Shown here: piece by piece, positions 25,933-35,532 of the stretch
Numbering within the stretch: the first letter of the stretch is position 1
Layout of the letters: the number at the start of each line of letters is the position of its first letter
Assembly: GCA_014378195.1 (NCBI GenBank)
Contig: JACMOC010000014.1
Location: forward strand, 186,001 to 250,000
Reading direction: 5' to 3'
Length of the DNA stretch: 64,000 nucleotides
From: Oligoflexus sp.
GTDB lineage: Bacteria > Bdellovibrionota_B > Oligoflexia > Oligoflexales > Oligoflexaceae
Notes under the pieces: model-generated
Told to the model about the DNA's origin: nothing
The model's input: the letters and a program-made list of their open reading frames with translations, nothing else
Database searches by the model: none
Position numbers and translations under genes: made by a program

Positions 25933-28900
25933 TTATTGTCTTTGCCGATCGACAGCATTGTTGCCGCGAATTTCTCTCTCGAGACCGGGAGAGATATCAG
26001 CGCCGCGTCGATTACCCAAGAAGATAACAGCTAACTGCAAAATGTAGTTGGCATCTTCTTCCAATTGGTTGAGATCTTTCTCCCGGATGAACCGAAGTCC
26101 CCAACATCCCGACTTATCGTCATAACCAACCTGATACGAAGTGGCGTACTGAAGGGCTTGACCTTCGACCTGCCTGCGAATGAGGTTGGCCCCTATCGTA
26201 ACATGCGGAATGATGCCCGATGCGAGACCGACCGTAGCCGTCTTGGTCCGTGCAAAATTCAGATCCTGCGTTGTGAGATCAACCACGGGAGTTTTTTCTA
26301 TCACATAACGCAGACCGAACTGCGTCGAATAGAAAGTGGGTAGTCCTAACGCAAAACTGACCGAAGTGCTAGTTCTTTTGTAAATATCGTAAAAAGCGGA
26401 TGTGTCGAGCGAGAATCCTTTGAAATTCAAACCGAGTGAAGAGGTCGGGCCTATCCAAGCTTCGGGAAGGTTGTAGTACGAAACCTCCTGGTTGCGGAGT
26501 GTCGTTACCTGGTCTGGATTGGCACCTTTCGCCGATTCTTCAAGACTCGTGTTGTCAGAAATCTGCTTTTTGCGGAGTTTTTCCTGCGCTCCGTCGTAGG
26601 TAATCTGGGACGAGAGATGCACCGGCTCTAAGCTGTTTTGATCCGTGTTTTGGTAGCGGCGAATAAGCCAATCCGTACGGCCGTTTTCGTTGCGCCGCAC
26701 CATTTCATCGATCGATCGAACCGCAAGGTCCTTCACGCTCATCAGATCCCGTTTTGCCTGTTCCTGCAGGTTGTCAACTTCCTTTTCGTAGACATCGACC
26801 TTTTTGGTCGCCGGAGGGAGAGCCAGATCCACGCGATCGAAAAACCGCCAGCGATGACTGGTACTCAAGGTGATCCTTCGGTGCGCTACCATGATGTCTT
26901 CGTCCGCAACGTCCTGATCATCGATAAACAGCTTATTTCGGTCCGATGGAAAATAAACCACCGGCGCGCCCTTGGCATCTTTCAGGTCCCCATAAGGTCC
27001 ATCCCGAACAACAACCGGGCGTTCGGAGAAGGTCAAACCCCAGTTCATAATGTGTCGACCATAACGAACCCCATTATCGGGATTTTTCGGTTGGAACAGC
27101 CCGGGGAGTTTGCCGAGGCCATCGACGGGTAAGTTGAGGTTGATCCCTGTCTTCCACGAACGGATCGTGCTCGTTTTCACGTCAAGATCATTGTGGTTCA
27201 CGTAACGAACTTCGGCTTCGGCGAAATGATCCACCTTAACGATACCCTCGGTACTCAGGGGCGTTACAAAGTTGATAGCCGCGCGATTCCAGTTCCCGGA
27301 GCCGAGAGTGGAATTTGGTGGCAGGATTGTATCCGTCGCGAGGTCAGCCGTACCATGGTCCTCGATACGAATAGAGGAAACGCGAATTTCGCCGTAGGTC
27401 GGCGTTTTCCACCAGCTGGCCGGAAATATCCGAAAGTACCGGCTCTGAAAATCCAGAGATACCGGTTCCTGTAGACCTGTATACTGCTTCGTTTGAAGGG
27501 AGTTATCGCCATAAGAGCTTTTCAGTCCCAGGAAAAAATCCTTTCCGTCGAAGTTCACTTTCGCTTTTGAGGTTGAGAAAGCGTTGGCATAGGATTTCGG
27601 TGCAAACGCTGTGACGATCTCTTCGGGCAGATAAAGATCTTCGAGATAGCGGTGATCGGAGACCACCTGACCTTTCGTCACAAACGAAAGACGTGGCGCC
27701 AAACTATAGCGACCGGACCAGACCTCTTTCCCGCGCCATGTGTTTTCTGCCGGCGAAAGTGTGTTTTTGAGACCGTCTTCGTAAGTCCTGTGACCCTGAA
27801 CACAGGCCCGATAATCGGCAGGAGCGAGAGTATTCGGATCACAAACTGTCTGAGCCTTTGTGAAATAATTGGAAAGGTCACGGCGGTAGCTATTGGTCTC
27901 TAGGAAGGAGCGGTCCCGAATCGATTCATACTGGAATTGAAATCCGGACGCGCTTCGTGCTTCGTAACGGGTATCGAGGCCAAGGCGGGTCCCGCGTTTC
28001 TGAAACATATCGGTGGTCAGTGTGGTATCAGCATTCGGGCCAAAATCAAAAAACACCGGCTGCGAATAGACAAAGCCGTTTTTCGGCTGCCCGCTCTGAA
28101 AGCTCGGCATCAAAAACCCCGACTGACGTTGGGCTTTCATCGGCAATTTAAGAAAAGGCAGATAGATAATCGGAATGCCTTTAATCGTCAGGATAGGGTG
28201 CTTGAGATTGATATACCCTTCTTGCTGCGCAACGATCTCATCCGCTTGAAAGCCCCAAGCGGGACTTTCGTCATCAGCACAGATACATGGGGTAAATATC
28301 GCATCTTTGGCAATGTAAGTATTGCCGTCTTTGCGCTCAAGACTCTGGCCGCGTAACCGAAAATAAAGCGTTGCGGGAACTTTGCTTTTGGAGGCTTCGG
28401 CCCGGCCTTTTTCCCAGAATACGCGGCGACGTTCAAAACGTTTGCGTTTGTCCACGTCCTGCTGCGCGAGCGATGGCGCGAGGGATTTTTCCGTAACATG
28501 ATCCTGTTCAAGCAGACGTGTATATTTATCAAGAGTCTGAGCGTCGGGTTCGGTCGCTGGTGATTTTCGGAAAGACTCACGCAGGTCGTTCCGATCTTTC
28601 TCTAATTTTTCGAGACGGGATTTTTTTGCAGCTTCGTATTCGAGCTCCTGGGGTGTCAGCCCCAATATACTCTGGCTGACTTCGCGGATTTTTGTGGGAT
28701 CGCTTGCGACGAGCATGGCGTTGTCGATGACAAAGTCACTCGTCTCCCATTTCAAATGAATCGAATCACCCGAAAACACTTGGTTTTGGTGGATAATGAG
28801 AACGTGACCCTTGGCGTAAAGATCTTTGGTAACGGCGGCGACCTGAACTTCGTCAGCTGTGATGACATAACCCGCGCCAAGCAGAACGACGTCTCCCGTA

Positions 28901-29274
28901 AAGGTATAATGGCTGCCATCTTTATCGAGACCGATACTCTTTGCGTCATAAAGCACAGATGCTTGCGGTCCCAACTGGAGCGCACTCGAATTGGCATCTT
29001 CAACATCACCGGTTTGAGGAAATTTTATATCGGCCGGAATCGCCGGCTCTTTTTCGACAGGACCCGCCGTGGGAACGCCAAGAAGTCCACGCGCGGCCTT
29101 GTCAGCTTCAACGCCTATCGTATCAAACTTGGGACTTGTGTTTGAACGCGCCGCAGACACTTCCTCAGGAGTGGCAGGAGCCTGAGGAATAGAGGGAGTG
29201 CTTTGCGCCGTTAGCGTGGAGGAACTAAGGCTTATGAGGAGTAGGAGACCAGTCGCCGCTAATAATGCTCGCAA
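25933..29274 (-). CDS. lptD: LPS-assembly outer-membrane protein LptD, enlarged
   Basis: LptD places lipopolysaccharide in the outer leaflet of the outer membrane. The 1113-residue protein has a signal peptide (about 1-24), an OstA/LptA-like jellyroll (about 103-190: YTFTGDVVLLGAGYVITADEVQ and similar strands), then the LptD barrel (LKHPILTIKGIPIIYLPFLKLP, RQSGFLMPSF) ending with GYDDKSGCWGLRFIREKD. Cys330 and Cys332 (PCIC) and the late Cys in SGCW are candidates for inter-domain disulfides. It is about 330 residues longer than E. coli LptD, with charged helical inserts near 190-300 and 820-900. The start is TTG 29272-29274, backed by AAAGGA 8 bases upstream, and lies inside the folC coding end (50-base overlap). 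Confidence 0.93.
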   Translation of the reverse strand: MRALLAATGLLLLISLSSSTLTAQSTPSIPQAPATPEEVSAARSNTSPKFDTIGVEADKAARGLLGVPTAGPVEKEPAIPADIKFPQTGDVEDANSSALQLGPQASVLYDAKSIGLDKDGSHYTFTGDVVLLGAGYVITADEVQVAAVTKDLYAKGHVLIIHQNQVFSGDSIHLKWETSDFVIDNAMLVASDPTKIREVSQSILGLTPQELEYEAAKKSRLEKLEKDRNDLRESFRKSPATEPDAQTLDKYTRLLEQDHVTEKSLAPSLAQQDVDKRKRFERRRVFWEKGRAEASKSKVPATLYFRLRGQSLERKDGNTYIAKDAIFTPCICADDESPAWGFQADEIVAQQEGYINLKHPILTIKGIPIIYLPFLKLPMKAQRQSGFLMPSFQSGQPKNGFVYSQPVFFDFGPNADTTLTTDMFQKRGTRLGLDTRYEARSASGFQFQYESIRDRSFLETNSYRRDLSNYFTKAQTVCDPNTLAPADYRACVQGHRTYEDGLKNTLSPAENTWRGKEVWSGRYSLAPRLSFVTKGQVVSDHRYLEDLYLPEEIVTAFAPKSYANAFSTSKAKVNFDGKDFFLGLKSSYGDNSLQTKQYTGLQEPVSLDFQSRYFRIFPASWWKTPTYGEIRVSSIRIEDHGTADLATDTILPPNSTLGSGNWNRAAINFVTPLSTEGIVKVDHFAEAEVRYVNHNDLDVKTSTIRSWKTGINLNLPVDGLGKLPGLFQPKNPDNGVRYGRHIMNWGLTFSERPVVVRDGPYGDLKDAKGAPVVYFPSDRNKLFIDDQDVADEDIMVAHRRITLSTSHRWRFFDRVDLALPPATKKVDVYEKEVDNLQEQAKRDLMSVKDLAVRSIDEMVRRNENGRTDWLIRRYQNTDQNSLEPVHLSSQITYDGAQEKLRKKQISDNTSLEESAKGANPDQVTTLRNQEVSYYNLPEAWIGPTSSLGLNFKGFSLDTSAFYDIYKRTSTSVSFALGLPTFYSTQFGLRYVIEKTPVVDLTTQDLNFARTKTATVGLASGIIPHVTIGANLIRRQVEGQALQYATSYQVGYDDKSGCWGLRFIREKDLNQLEEDANYILQLAVIFLGNRRGADISPGLEREIRGNNAVDRQRQ

Positions 29275-30592
29275 GACTCAATTCCTTTGGTGATACCTTC
29301 ATCTGATTCAACGCAGATCCAACGGCTGCGACAGAGCCACAAATTGCCCAAGGTTCACTCATCTGTCCAGGAGGAACCGTCTTCGACCACGCCTCATCCA
29401 GACTCGCAAAAAAAGGGAGATCTCGATGCCTTTTTGCCAGGCTTGATAAGTCCCAAGATCTCTCGTTCTCGATCCCGAAGAGGATGACAGGATGCAGCAC
29501 AGAACGCAAGATATCCAAAATAGTATCGCAGTCTTTATCCTTGAGGATAGAGACATACGCGGGCAGCATTTTTTGTGGATAAAGCTCGCGAATTGCGGCT
29601 GCAAATGCGCGTGCTCCGTCGGGGTTATGACACACATCGATAAGGAATTTTCGCGGTGATTCGGTCCGACTCGTAATACGCTGCGCACGGCCCGCAAGAG
29701 TGATCGGCGACCGTGTGTGGCCCTTGCAGAATTCCGGCCAGATCGTCGTCAACGGCGGCCACGACGGCTCGCCGACCTGCTTCGCGTTCCAGTGGTAAAA
29801 AGCCGCAGCCAACGAAAGATTATGCCGCAAATATTCTGGCATGTCGGCTGTGATCCCCACCAAGGGCAGCTCGATTTTTTCGCGATTTGGTAGCGATACG
29901 GTAAGAGTCGTGGCATCGGCTTGGAAATGCACGCCGCGGGTATAGAGGATGCAGCCTGTGTCGTCCACATGACGAGCGAGGCGCTCCGCAAGCCCTGGCT
30001 CGTCCATCACTTCACCTTGCGCTCCCCAGAAAAGCGGGCGTCCCGAACGACTGATGGCAAGCTTTTCGCCCAGTATGGATAAAAGCTCGTCACCGAGATA
30101 TTCTTTGTGATCACGCGACACACTTACTACGATCGACGCTGAAGGATCGGAAACGTTGGTTGCATCCCAACGACCCCCGAGACCAACTTCCAAAACTTGA
30201 AAATCGGCTTGAGACTCCTCAAAAATGCGGAAGGCAAGCAAGGTGGCTATTTCGAAAAAAGAAAGCTCTCCGTAAAGCTCGTCCGAAAGGGAGGCTTTCA
30301 ATCGTTCGTGGACGCTGTCGACATGAGCATCGTTTAGGTCAAGGCCGGAGATTTGGAATCGCTCGGAAAATTCCACGAGATGGGGCGAGCTATAAAGCCC
30401 GATTCGCTTTTTGCTCAGAGACATGAGAGCCCAGATAAAGCCGCTGGTGCTGCCTTTTCCGTTTGTGCCGCCGACAAGTACGCTTGGAATTTGAACGGCC
30501 GGTTTGTGCAGATAATCATAACTTTTGCGGATACGCTCAAGGCCGGGCTTGATGTGATTCGCACGTTTTGCGAACAGATTTTCGAAGTCCAC
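29225..30592 (-). CDS. folC: Folylpolyglutamate synthase / dihydrofolate synthase
   Basis: The 455-residue enzyme shows VLVGGTNGKGSTS (P-loop, 41-49), YSSPHLVEFSERF, the EVGLGGRWDATN motif and VCHNPDGARAF in the C-terminal domain, all FolC/Mur-ligase features. It adds glutamate to folates, and probably makes dihydrofolate, using ATP in the cytoplasm. The start is GTG 30590-30592 with GAGGG 6 bases upstream. Its 3' end overlaps lptD by 50 bases. This is the first gene of the operon. Confidence 0.95.
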   Translation of the reverse strand: MDFENLFAKRANHIKPGLERIRKSYDYLHKPAVQIPSVLVGGTNGKGSTSGFIWALMSLSKKRIGLYSSPHLVEFSERFQISGLDLNDAHVDSVHERLKASLSDELYGELSFFEIATLLAFRIFEESQADFQVLEVGLGGRWDATNVSDPSASIVVSVSRDHKEYLGDELLSILGEKLAISRSGRPLFWGAQGEVMDEPGLAERLARHVDDTGCILYTRGVHFQADATTLTVSLPNREKIELPLVGITADMPEYLRHNLSLAAAFYHWNAKQVGEPSWPPLTTIWPEFCKGHTRSPITLAGRAQRITSRTESPRKFLIDVCHNPDGARAFAAAIRELYPQKMLPAYVSILKDKDCDTILDILRSVLHPVILFGIENERSWDLSSLAKRHRDLPFFASLDEAWSKTVPPGQMSEPWAICGSVAAVGSALNQMKVSPKELSLASIISGDWSPTPHKP

Positions 30593-30904
30593 GAGACGCC
30601 CTCACTGCCAAAATTTTACTTGCCGGTTGGATCAGGGTTACGGGGCAAAAGACCTCAGACCCTTAGGCTTAAACACATGAATCTTAAGGCAAAGACTCTC
30701 TTTTTCAAAGAGAGCCAAAGACAATTTTCCCATTAATAACAAATATTTTCGCCTTGCACACCCCGAAACCTTGAACTAGTATGTCGTTAACTCCAAGAAA
30801 AAATATTGGTCGACAGCGAACATCGCTCTGCATCTGGCGTTGCCACGTTCTGATGCTGTGTCTTGTCTTTGGTGTCGCCTGCTTTACCAGGAAAGGTAAC
30901 CTCG
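30593..30904. other. Divergent intergenic region upstream of folC and the Cys-rich gene
   Basis: Besides the plus-strand promoter at 30754-30782, there is an 8-bp hairpin CTCTCTTT-TTC-AAAGAGAG (30696-30714). It lies in the presumed folC promoter side and has no T run after it in the folC direction. I see no gene. The ribosome site AAAGGT of the Cys-rich gene is at the right edge (30892-30897). Confidence 0.5.
30754..30782 (+). promoter_or_regulatory. Sigma70-like promoter for the Cys-rich gene
   Basis: TTGCAC, a 17-base spacer, then TAGTAT. Transcription from here would give the gene at 30905 a leader of about 115 bases. Confidence 0.5.
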
Positions 30905-31276
30905 ATGCTTTGCAAACGTTGTCCGCATCTGGTTCGTCACGGTCAGGTAGATGCTGAAACTCAAAAGATTGAGTTTAAAAGTATGTGCGGCCTAATTATG
31001 AAGAAATTCTTGGCGCCTGAAATTCCTCCCGAGGAACTCATCAAAGGCAAGCCGCCTCGCAAAGGTGCTAAAAAGGTAACAAAGAAGGATGAAGAAGAGC
31101 CTGCAATGGAATGCATCTGCCATCCCTTTCCTTCGGTATTCGATTATATCGATTGCGCTGTCTATCAAGAGACGTTCAAATCGACTTCTCGTAAAAACGA
31201 CGTGATTCCTACGAAAGACTTCCAATATTCAGACGTTCTTTCGGGCAACTCCATCACGGATATGGAACTGCTCTAG
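30905..31276 (+). CDS. Small Cys-rich cytoplasmic protein, unknown
   Basis: The 123-residue protein starts at ATG 30905 with AAAGGT 7 bases upstream; the longer frame from 30863 has no ribosome site. It has no signal peptide. Six Cys (3, 6, 28, 70, 72, 84) and His8, His12 and His73 are arranged as CxxC, C, CxCH, C, which suggests a bound zinc or iron-sulfur centre. A Lys/Pro-rich linker (47-67) separates two Cys-bearing halves. I recognise no family. It is convergent with secDF across a strong terminator. Confidence 0.65.
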   Translation: MLCKRCPHLVRHGQVDAETQKIEFKSMCGLIMKKFLAPEIPPEELIKGKPPRKGAKKVTKKDEEEPAMECICHPFPSVFDYIDCAVYQETFKSTSRKNDVIPTKDFQYSDVLSGNSITDMELL

Positions 31277-31327
31277 TCTCTTCGGATGTTTGATAAAGTT
31301 TGCTGGTTTTCGAGGCTAAAATAAAGC

Positions 31328-31361
31328 GCCCGCTCTTTCGATTGAAAGAGCGGGCTTCTTT
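31328..31361. terminator. Terminator between Cys-rich gene and secDF
   Basis: A perfect 12-bp stem GCCCGCTCTTTC/GAAAGAGCGGGC with GATT loop (31328-31355) is followed by TTCTTT. It lies between convergent genes. Confidence 0.9.
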
Positions 31362-31395
31362 AATAGGGGCACCGGATCGTTCCGATGCCTTTTTT

Positions 31396-34128
31396 TTATT
31401 TAGCGAGAGCGCGCGTGCTGCCGGCGTTTGCCGAAGGAGCACGCTTGAGAAACTTATCCGCCCAGAGCACAGCCGACGTTGCGAGGAACGTCGACGTGAT
31501 CGTAGCCGAAATGATACCCACGACCATCGCCAACGCGAAGTCGAGAATCTGCGAAGAGCCGAAAAAGAAAATACCAAAGAGCGAAACCATCGACGCGATC
31601 GAAGTATTGATCGAACGGGAGAAGGTCTCGTTCAAGGCGATATTCACGTTATCGCGAAGCTTACGGCCGCCATGGAGAGCGAGGTTTTCCCGAATACGGT
31701 CGTAGATAACGATAACGTCGTTCACCGAATAACCGACGATGGTCAGTAGACTCGCGACAGTCGTAAGGTCGAACGACCTTTGGAAAACGATATAAAAGGC
31801 CAATACGCAAAACACGTCCTGAGCCATCTTCACCAGAGCGCCCGGTGTGAAGCGCATATCGAATCGCAGAGCTACGTAAACAGCGACACCTAAAATTGCC
31901 CAGAGGAGAGACAGGACACCCTGTTTCCGAAGTTCTTTACCGATAGCAGGACCTACGTATTCCACGCGCTGAACATCGGGAGTCGAATCAGCCATCGACT
32001 TGACCACACTGTCACGAATCGAATTGGCGACGCTGGTCGTTTTACCTTCGGCCGCACCGGGAATGTTACTCCCCTGGAAACGAATCAGATAATGCTTGCC
32101 ATCTTCGCCAACAGATTGCAGAGCCGGATCATTCACACCGGCTTTTTCAAAGGCGTTACGCAAAGCTACGGTATCCACTTTCTTGGCGAAAGTGACTTCC
32201 ATCTCGGTACCACCGGCAAAATCAACGGCCCAGTTGAAACCTTTTGTTGCAGCCATGCCAAGGACGGCAACGATGATAACACCACCAGCGATCGAAACGG
32301 CATTACCGTATTTCATGAAATCGAAACGACGGCGCGACGCGGCAGCAGCCTTTTCGACGTTCGACCAGCCAACCCAAGCTTTGACTTGCGCTTCGTTGGT
32401 AGAACGATTGAGTACCCATTGGAAGAGCCAACGTGTAACGGAAAGAGCTGTAAAGAGCGACACGATCAAACCAAGGATCAAGGAGATCGCAAAGCCTTTG
32501 ACGGGACCTGACGAACTGGTTTGGAGGAGTACGGTCGCTGCGATCAGGGTCGTCATGTTGGAGTCGATAATTGTCCAGAACACGCGACCAAAGCCATTTT
32601 CAAGAGCTTTAAGTGGAGGTCGACCTTCGGCCAGCTCATCGAGAATACGTTCGTTAATCAAGACGTTGGAGTCGACGGCCATACCGAGAGTCAGGATAAA
32701 ACCTGCAAATCCAGGAAGCGACAGGGAGAAGCCAAAACTTGCCATGAGAGCAAGGAGGAAAATTGCGTTGAGTATCAAAGCGATACAAGACAATAGTCCT
32801 GGACGTTTGTAATACCAGAGAATGAAAGCGAGAACAAAAACGAGGCCAACCAGAACTGAAAGAACACCTTGGTTCGCAAGCTCAGGCCCAAGAGAAGCAC
32901 CGACCTGGCGTTCTTCGAGTACAGTGATCGGAGCCGGAAGAGCACCTGAACGAAGAATCAAAGCGAGCGATTGAGCTTCCGCATCTATCTCGGCGTGAGG
33001 TTTGTCAGAGCCGAGAGTGATCTGTGCACTCCCACCCGCGATCCGGCCTTGAATGACGGGATCGGAAACGATGACGTCGTCGAGAACGATCGCCATGCGT
33101 TTACCGATATTGGCACCCGTGATATCACCAAAGGTCTTGCCGCCGGTCGCCGTAAATTTCAACGATACGACAGGACGATTGTCGAGAGAGTTAGGGTCAT
33201 AACTGACGTTGGCATCGAGGATATCTTCGCCTGCGAGCTCAGTCGTTGATTTCAAAACCATGCCGGTGTAACGAGTTTTTTTGCCGCCGGCGATTTGCAC
33301 TTCTTCAAAAAGAAGCTGACGGCCTTCAGGAATGACGCCTTTGGTCGCTTCCAAGATAGCGGCTTTATCTTCGCCCGAAATGGATGTTGCGCCAGAGTTG
33401 CCGCGACGCTCGACTGTTACGCCCGGAGGCAATTTGCCCTGCAAGGCATCGAAGCCTTTGAACTCTTCGTCCACCATGTGGAACTTGAGCTGAGCGGTAC
33501 GACCAAGCAACTCGCGTGCACGCTCAGGATCTTTAAAACCAGGCAACTGGACCATAATCGAACGATCAGCTCGGCGGTTGATCGATGGCTCGGAGACACC
33601 CCATTTATCGATACGGCTACGGACGACACGTTCCGCTTGCTCCAAAGAAGCATCACGGATGCGTTTCACTTGGCCTTCGGCAAATCGGTAATCGATAGTT
33701 TTGCCCGAACCACCTGTGCGCTCAAGCTCCGGGTGGTCTTTACGAATGGCGTCGCGGATCGCGCCTTCGTCGACACCATCAGCCAAAACGAGACGCAGGA
33801 CATGTTGGCCTTTATCGGCATAGGCTTCGATAATTTGTTTTTTCGGTTCGTTGAAGAGGCGGGAAATTTCTGTACCCAGACGGTTCAGCTTGTTATCGAT
33901 CGCCACTTCCGTGTCGACGCCTAGAACGAGTTGAACACCACCTTGCAAGTCGAGTCCGAGCTTGATGTGTTTTTTGGGCAACCACGATGGGATCGCTTTA
34001 TCCAGCGCATCAGCATCGTTTCGATGTTCTTTCGGCAACGAGAAGTAGATAAACGTCGGCGAAAGATAGTAGAGGGCTCCCAAAGTCAGGAGTACCGTGA
34101 ATAAGAGCTTGGCGCGCAGGGACTTCAT
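31396..34128 (-). CDS. secDF: Fused protein-export membrane protein SecD-SecF
   Basis: SecDF uses the proton gradient to help pull exported proteins through SecYEG. This single 910-residue chain holds a complete SecD half (one helix, LGLDLQGGVQLVLGVD, large periplasmic domain with ERARELLGRTAQLKF, then helices with GMAVDSNVLINERI). A complete SecF half follows (NWAVDFAGGTEMEVTF, VGYSVNDVIVIYDRIREN). The start is ATG 34126-34128 with AAGGAG upstream; the longer open frame adds 42 residues of unlikely sequence. The fused form is known in Bacillus and others, while E. coli has two genes. No yajC lies next to it; the upstream gene is divergent. Confidence 0.95.
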   Translation of the reverse strand: MKSLRAKLLFTVLLTLGALYYLSPTFIYFSLPKEHRNDADALDKAIPSWLPKKHIKLGLDLQGGVQLVLGVDTEVAIDNKLNRLGTEISRLFNEPKKQIIEAYADKGQHVLRLVLADGVDEGAIRDAIRKDHPELERTGGSGKTIDYRFAEGQVKRIRDASLEQAERVVRSRIDKWGVSEPSINRRADRSIMVQLPGFKDPERARELLGRTAQLKFHMVDEEFKGFDALQGKLPPGVTVERRGNSGATSISGEDKAAILEATKGVIPEGRQLLFEEVQIAGGKKTRYTGMVLKSTTELAGEDILDANVSYDPNSLDNRPVVSLKFTATGGKTFGDITGANIGKRMAIVLDDVIVSDPVIQGRIAGGSAQITLGSDKPHAEIDAEAQSLALILRSGALPAPITVLEERQVGASLGPELANQGVLSVLVGLVFVLAFILWYYKRPGLLSCIALILNAIFLLALMASFGFSLSLPGFAGFILTLGMAVDSNVLINERILDELAEGRPPLKALENGFGRVFWTIIDSNMTTLIAATVLLQTSSSGPVKGFAISLILGLIVSLFTALSVTRWLFQWVLNRSTNEAQVKAWVGWSNVEKAAAASRRRFDFMKYGNAVSIAGGVIIVAVLGMAATKGFNWAVDFAGGTEMEVTFAKKVDTVALRNAFEKAGVNDPALQSVGEDGKHYLIRFQGSNIPGAAEGKTTSVANSIRDSVVKSMADSTPDVQRVEYVGPAIGKELRKQGVLSLLWAILGVAVYVALRFDMRFTPGALVKMAQDVFCVLAFYIVFQRSFDLTTVASLLTIVGYSVNDVIVIYDRIRENLALHGGRKLRDNVNIALNETFSRSINTSIASMVSLFGIFFFGSSQILDFALAMVVGIISATITSTFLATSAVLWADKFLKRAPSANAGSTRALAK

Positions 34129-34417
34129 GAGGTCTCGCTCCTTGACTACAAAATGACAGTGCAACACCCGTTGATAGGTGACGTTACAGATACCTTGCCG
34201 CTTCACGAGTGTCAGCTCTTTTTTAGAAAGGACACCCTGGGTAAGAAGATTCATTATCTCCCGGGGTTTCGATTTTATAAAAGTCTTTTTTTAAAATGCC
34301 CGCCTAAAGATATCAGGACCTTTTCTTTTGGGTGATGACAATTTCCACACGATGGACCAAGATCCGCACAGCACCTAGAAATCACAAATTGAACAGCCTC
34401 TAAGAGGAGTACCCACG

Positions 34418-35467
34418 ATGAAGCAAATGCCTTGTTATCTGCGGACAGTAGCACTTAGCCTTGGCCTGGGCGCCTTGTTTACCAGTGCCTGCGATGTGTC
34501 TTTGAAAGATCCGAATGCCGCGAGTGAGCGCAATAAAGTTGAGCTCGCGACCTGGACTAGTACGCCAGGATCCTCTACGTACTCGTATTCTAAATGCACT
34601 GCGGATTCTGCCTCTGACCTTGCAACACATATCTGTGGAACGCGTCTTGACGGGTCTTCTAACTCAACCGCTTACAACTGGCACACAAACTGCTCGGGGT
34701 CCGGCTGCGGTACGGTTCATGTGGCTGCGTACTACATGCTAACCGAAAATCTAGGTCCTCAAACCTTGCACGTTGAAGCATTTGATAATGCGTCATTTAC
34801 CAACGCGCCGGTTTCTTCGCTGGAAATTGCAGGCTTTGATGCGTCGAAACCGTCTTCGACTAACTTCGAAGAACTTTATCTCGCCCCCGGTGAATATTAC
34901 TTTCGCGCTTACCTGACGCAGGGCACAGCCGCACCTCTCCCTTATTCACTTCAAGGAATGGAACTTGTGAGTGATGCCCCCATTGGTGTCTGGGGTGCGC
35001 TTTCCGGCGCGCAACGCGTCCTCGTGAAAAGCGCAGGCGCTGTCATGGATCCCGTCGTGATTAAGATTGATCAGCTCTTTAAAAAAGCTCAGGCGCCTGA
35101 AGACACGCTTGCGAAATTCCGTCTTCAGATCACGCTCAGCGATACGGCTGCGAGTGTCGAAAAATTCCGCAACATTCATATCCTGCTTTTAAAAGCGCCC
35201 GATTTGGAATTGGTACCGACCTACGACTTTACGCTGAGCAGCAATAATCTCCTCGCGACCGGACTCAACACGGACTTTGTCAGTCCGAGCCTTACGCCTG
35301 AGTCTTACTATGTGTTTGCTTATGTCGATGCCAACAGCAATGGTTTTGTCGATGCCGGCGAACTCAGCGGATTTATCCAGGATGCAGGCAAACCTAGCTT
35401 AGTTCTTATCGATAAAAACAAAACGAAATCCCTCAGCGTTAGTTTAGCGCCGTTCATCAAACTCTAA
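34418..35467 (+). CDS. Secreted lipoprotein with EF-hand-like loop, unknown
   Basis: The 349-residue lipoprotein (FTSAC, Cys25) is mostly beta-rich. Residues of about 45-100 contain four further Cys (KCTADSAS, HICGT, NCSGSGCGT), likely disulfide-bonded. YVFAYVDANSNGFVDAGELSGF near 300-320 carries a DxNxNGxxDxGE calcium-loop motif like those in secreted beta-sandwich proteins. No overall family is recognised. AGAGGAG precedes the ATG, and a strong terminator follows the stop. Confidence 0.75.
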   Translation: MKQMPCYLRTVALSLGLGALFTSACDVSLKDPNAASERNKVELATWTSTPGSSTYSYSKCTADSASDLATHICGTRLDGSSNSTAYNWHTNCSGSGCGTVHVAAYYMLTENLGPQTLHVEAFDNASFTNAPVSSLEIAGFDASKPSSTNFEELYLAPGEYYFRAYLTQGTAAPLPYSLQGMELVSDAPIGVWGALSGAQRVLVKSAGAVMDPVVIKIDQLFKKAQAPEDTLAKFRLQITLSDTAASVEKFRNIHILLLKAPDLELVPTYDFTLSSNNLLATGLNTDFVSPSLTPESYYVFAYVDANSNGFVDAGELSGFIQDAGKPSLVLIDKNKTKSLSVSLAPFIKL

Positions 35468-35470
35468 ACA

Positions 35471-35514
35471 AAAAAAGACCCCGAACCAGCAAAGGTTCGG
35501 GGTCTTTTTTATTT
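35471..35514. terminator. Strong bidirectional terminator
   Basis: GACCCCGAACC/GGTTCGGGGTC (35477-35487 and 35494-35504) with an AGCAAA loop is flanked by seven A and six T plus ATTT. It serves the lipoprotein gene and the convergent gene at 35533. Confidence 0.95.
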
Positions 35515-35532
35515 TCGACGAAATGGGATGGC

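Noticed and set aside
30696-30714. CTCTCTTT hairpin considered as a terminator or attenuator
   Set aside because: It lies upstream of folC rather than after a gene, and no leader peptide or T run accompanies it.
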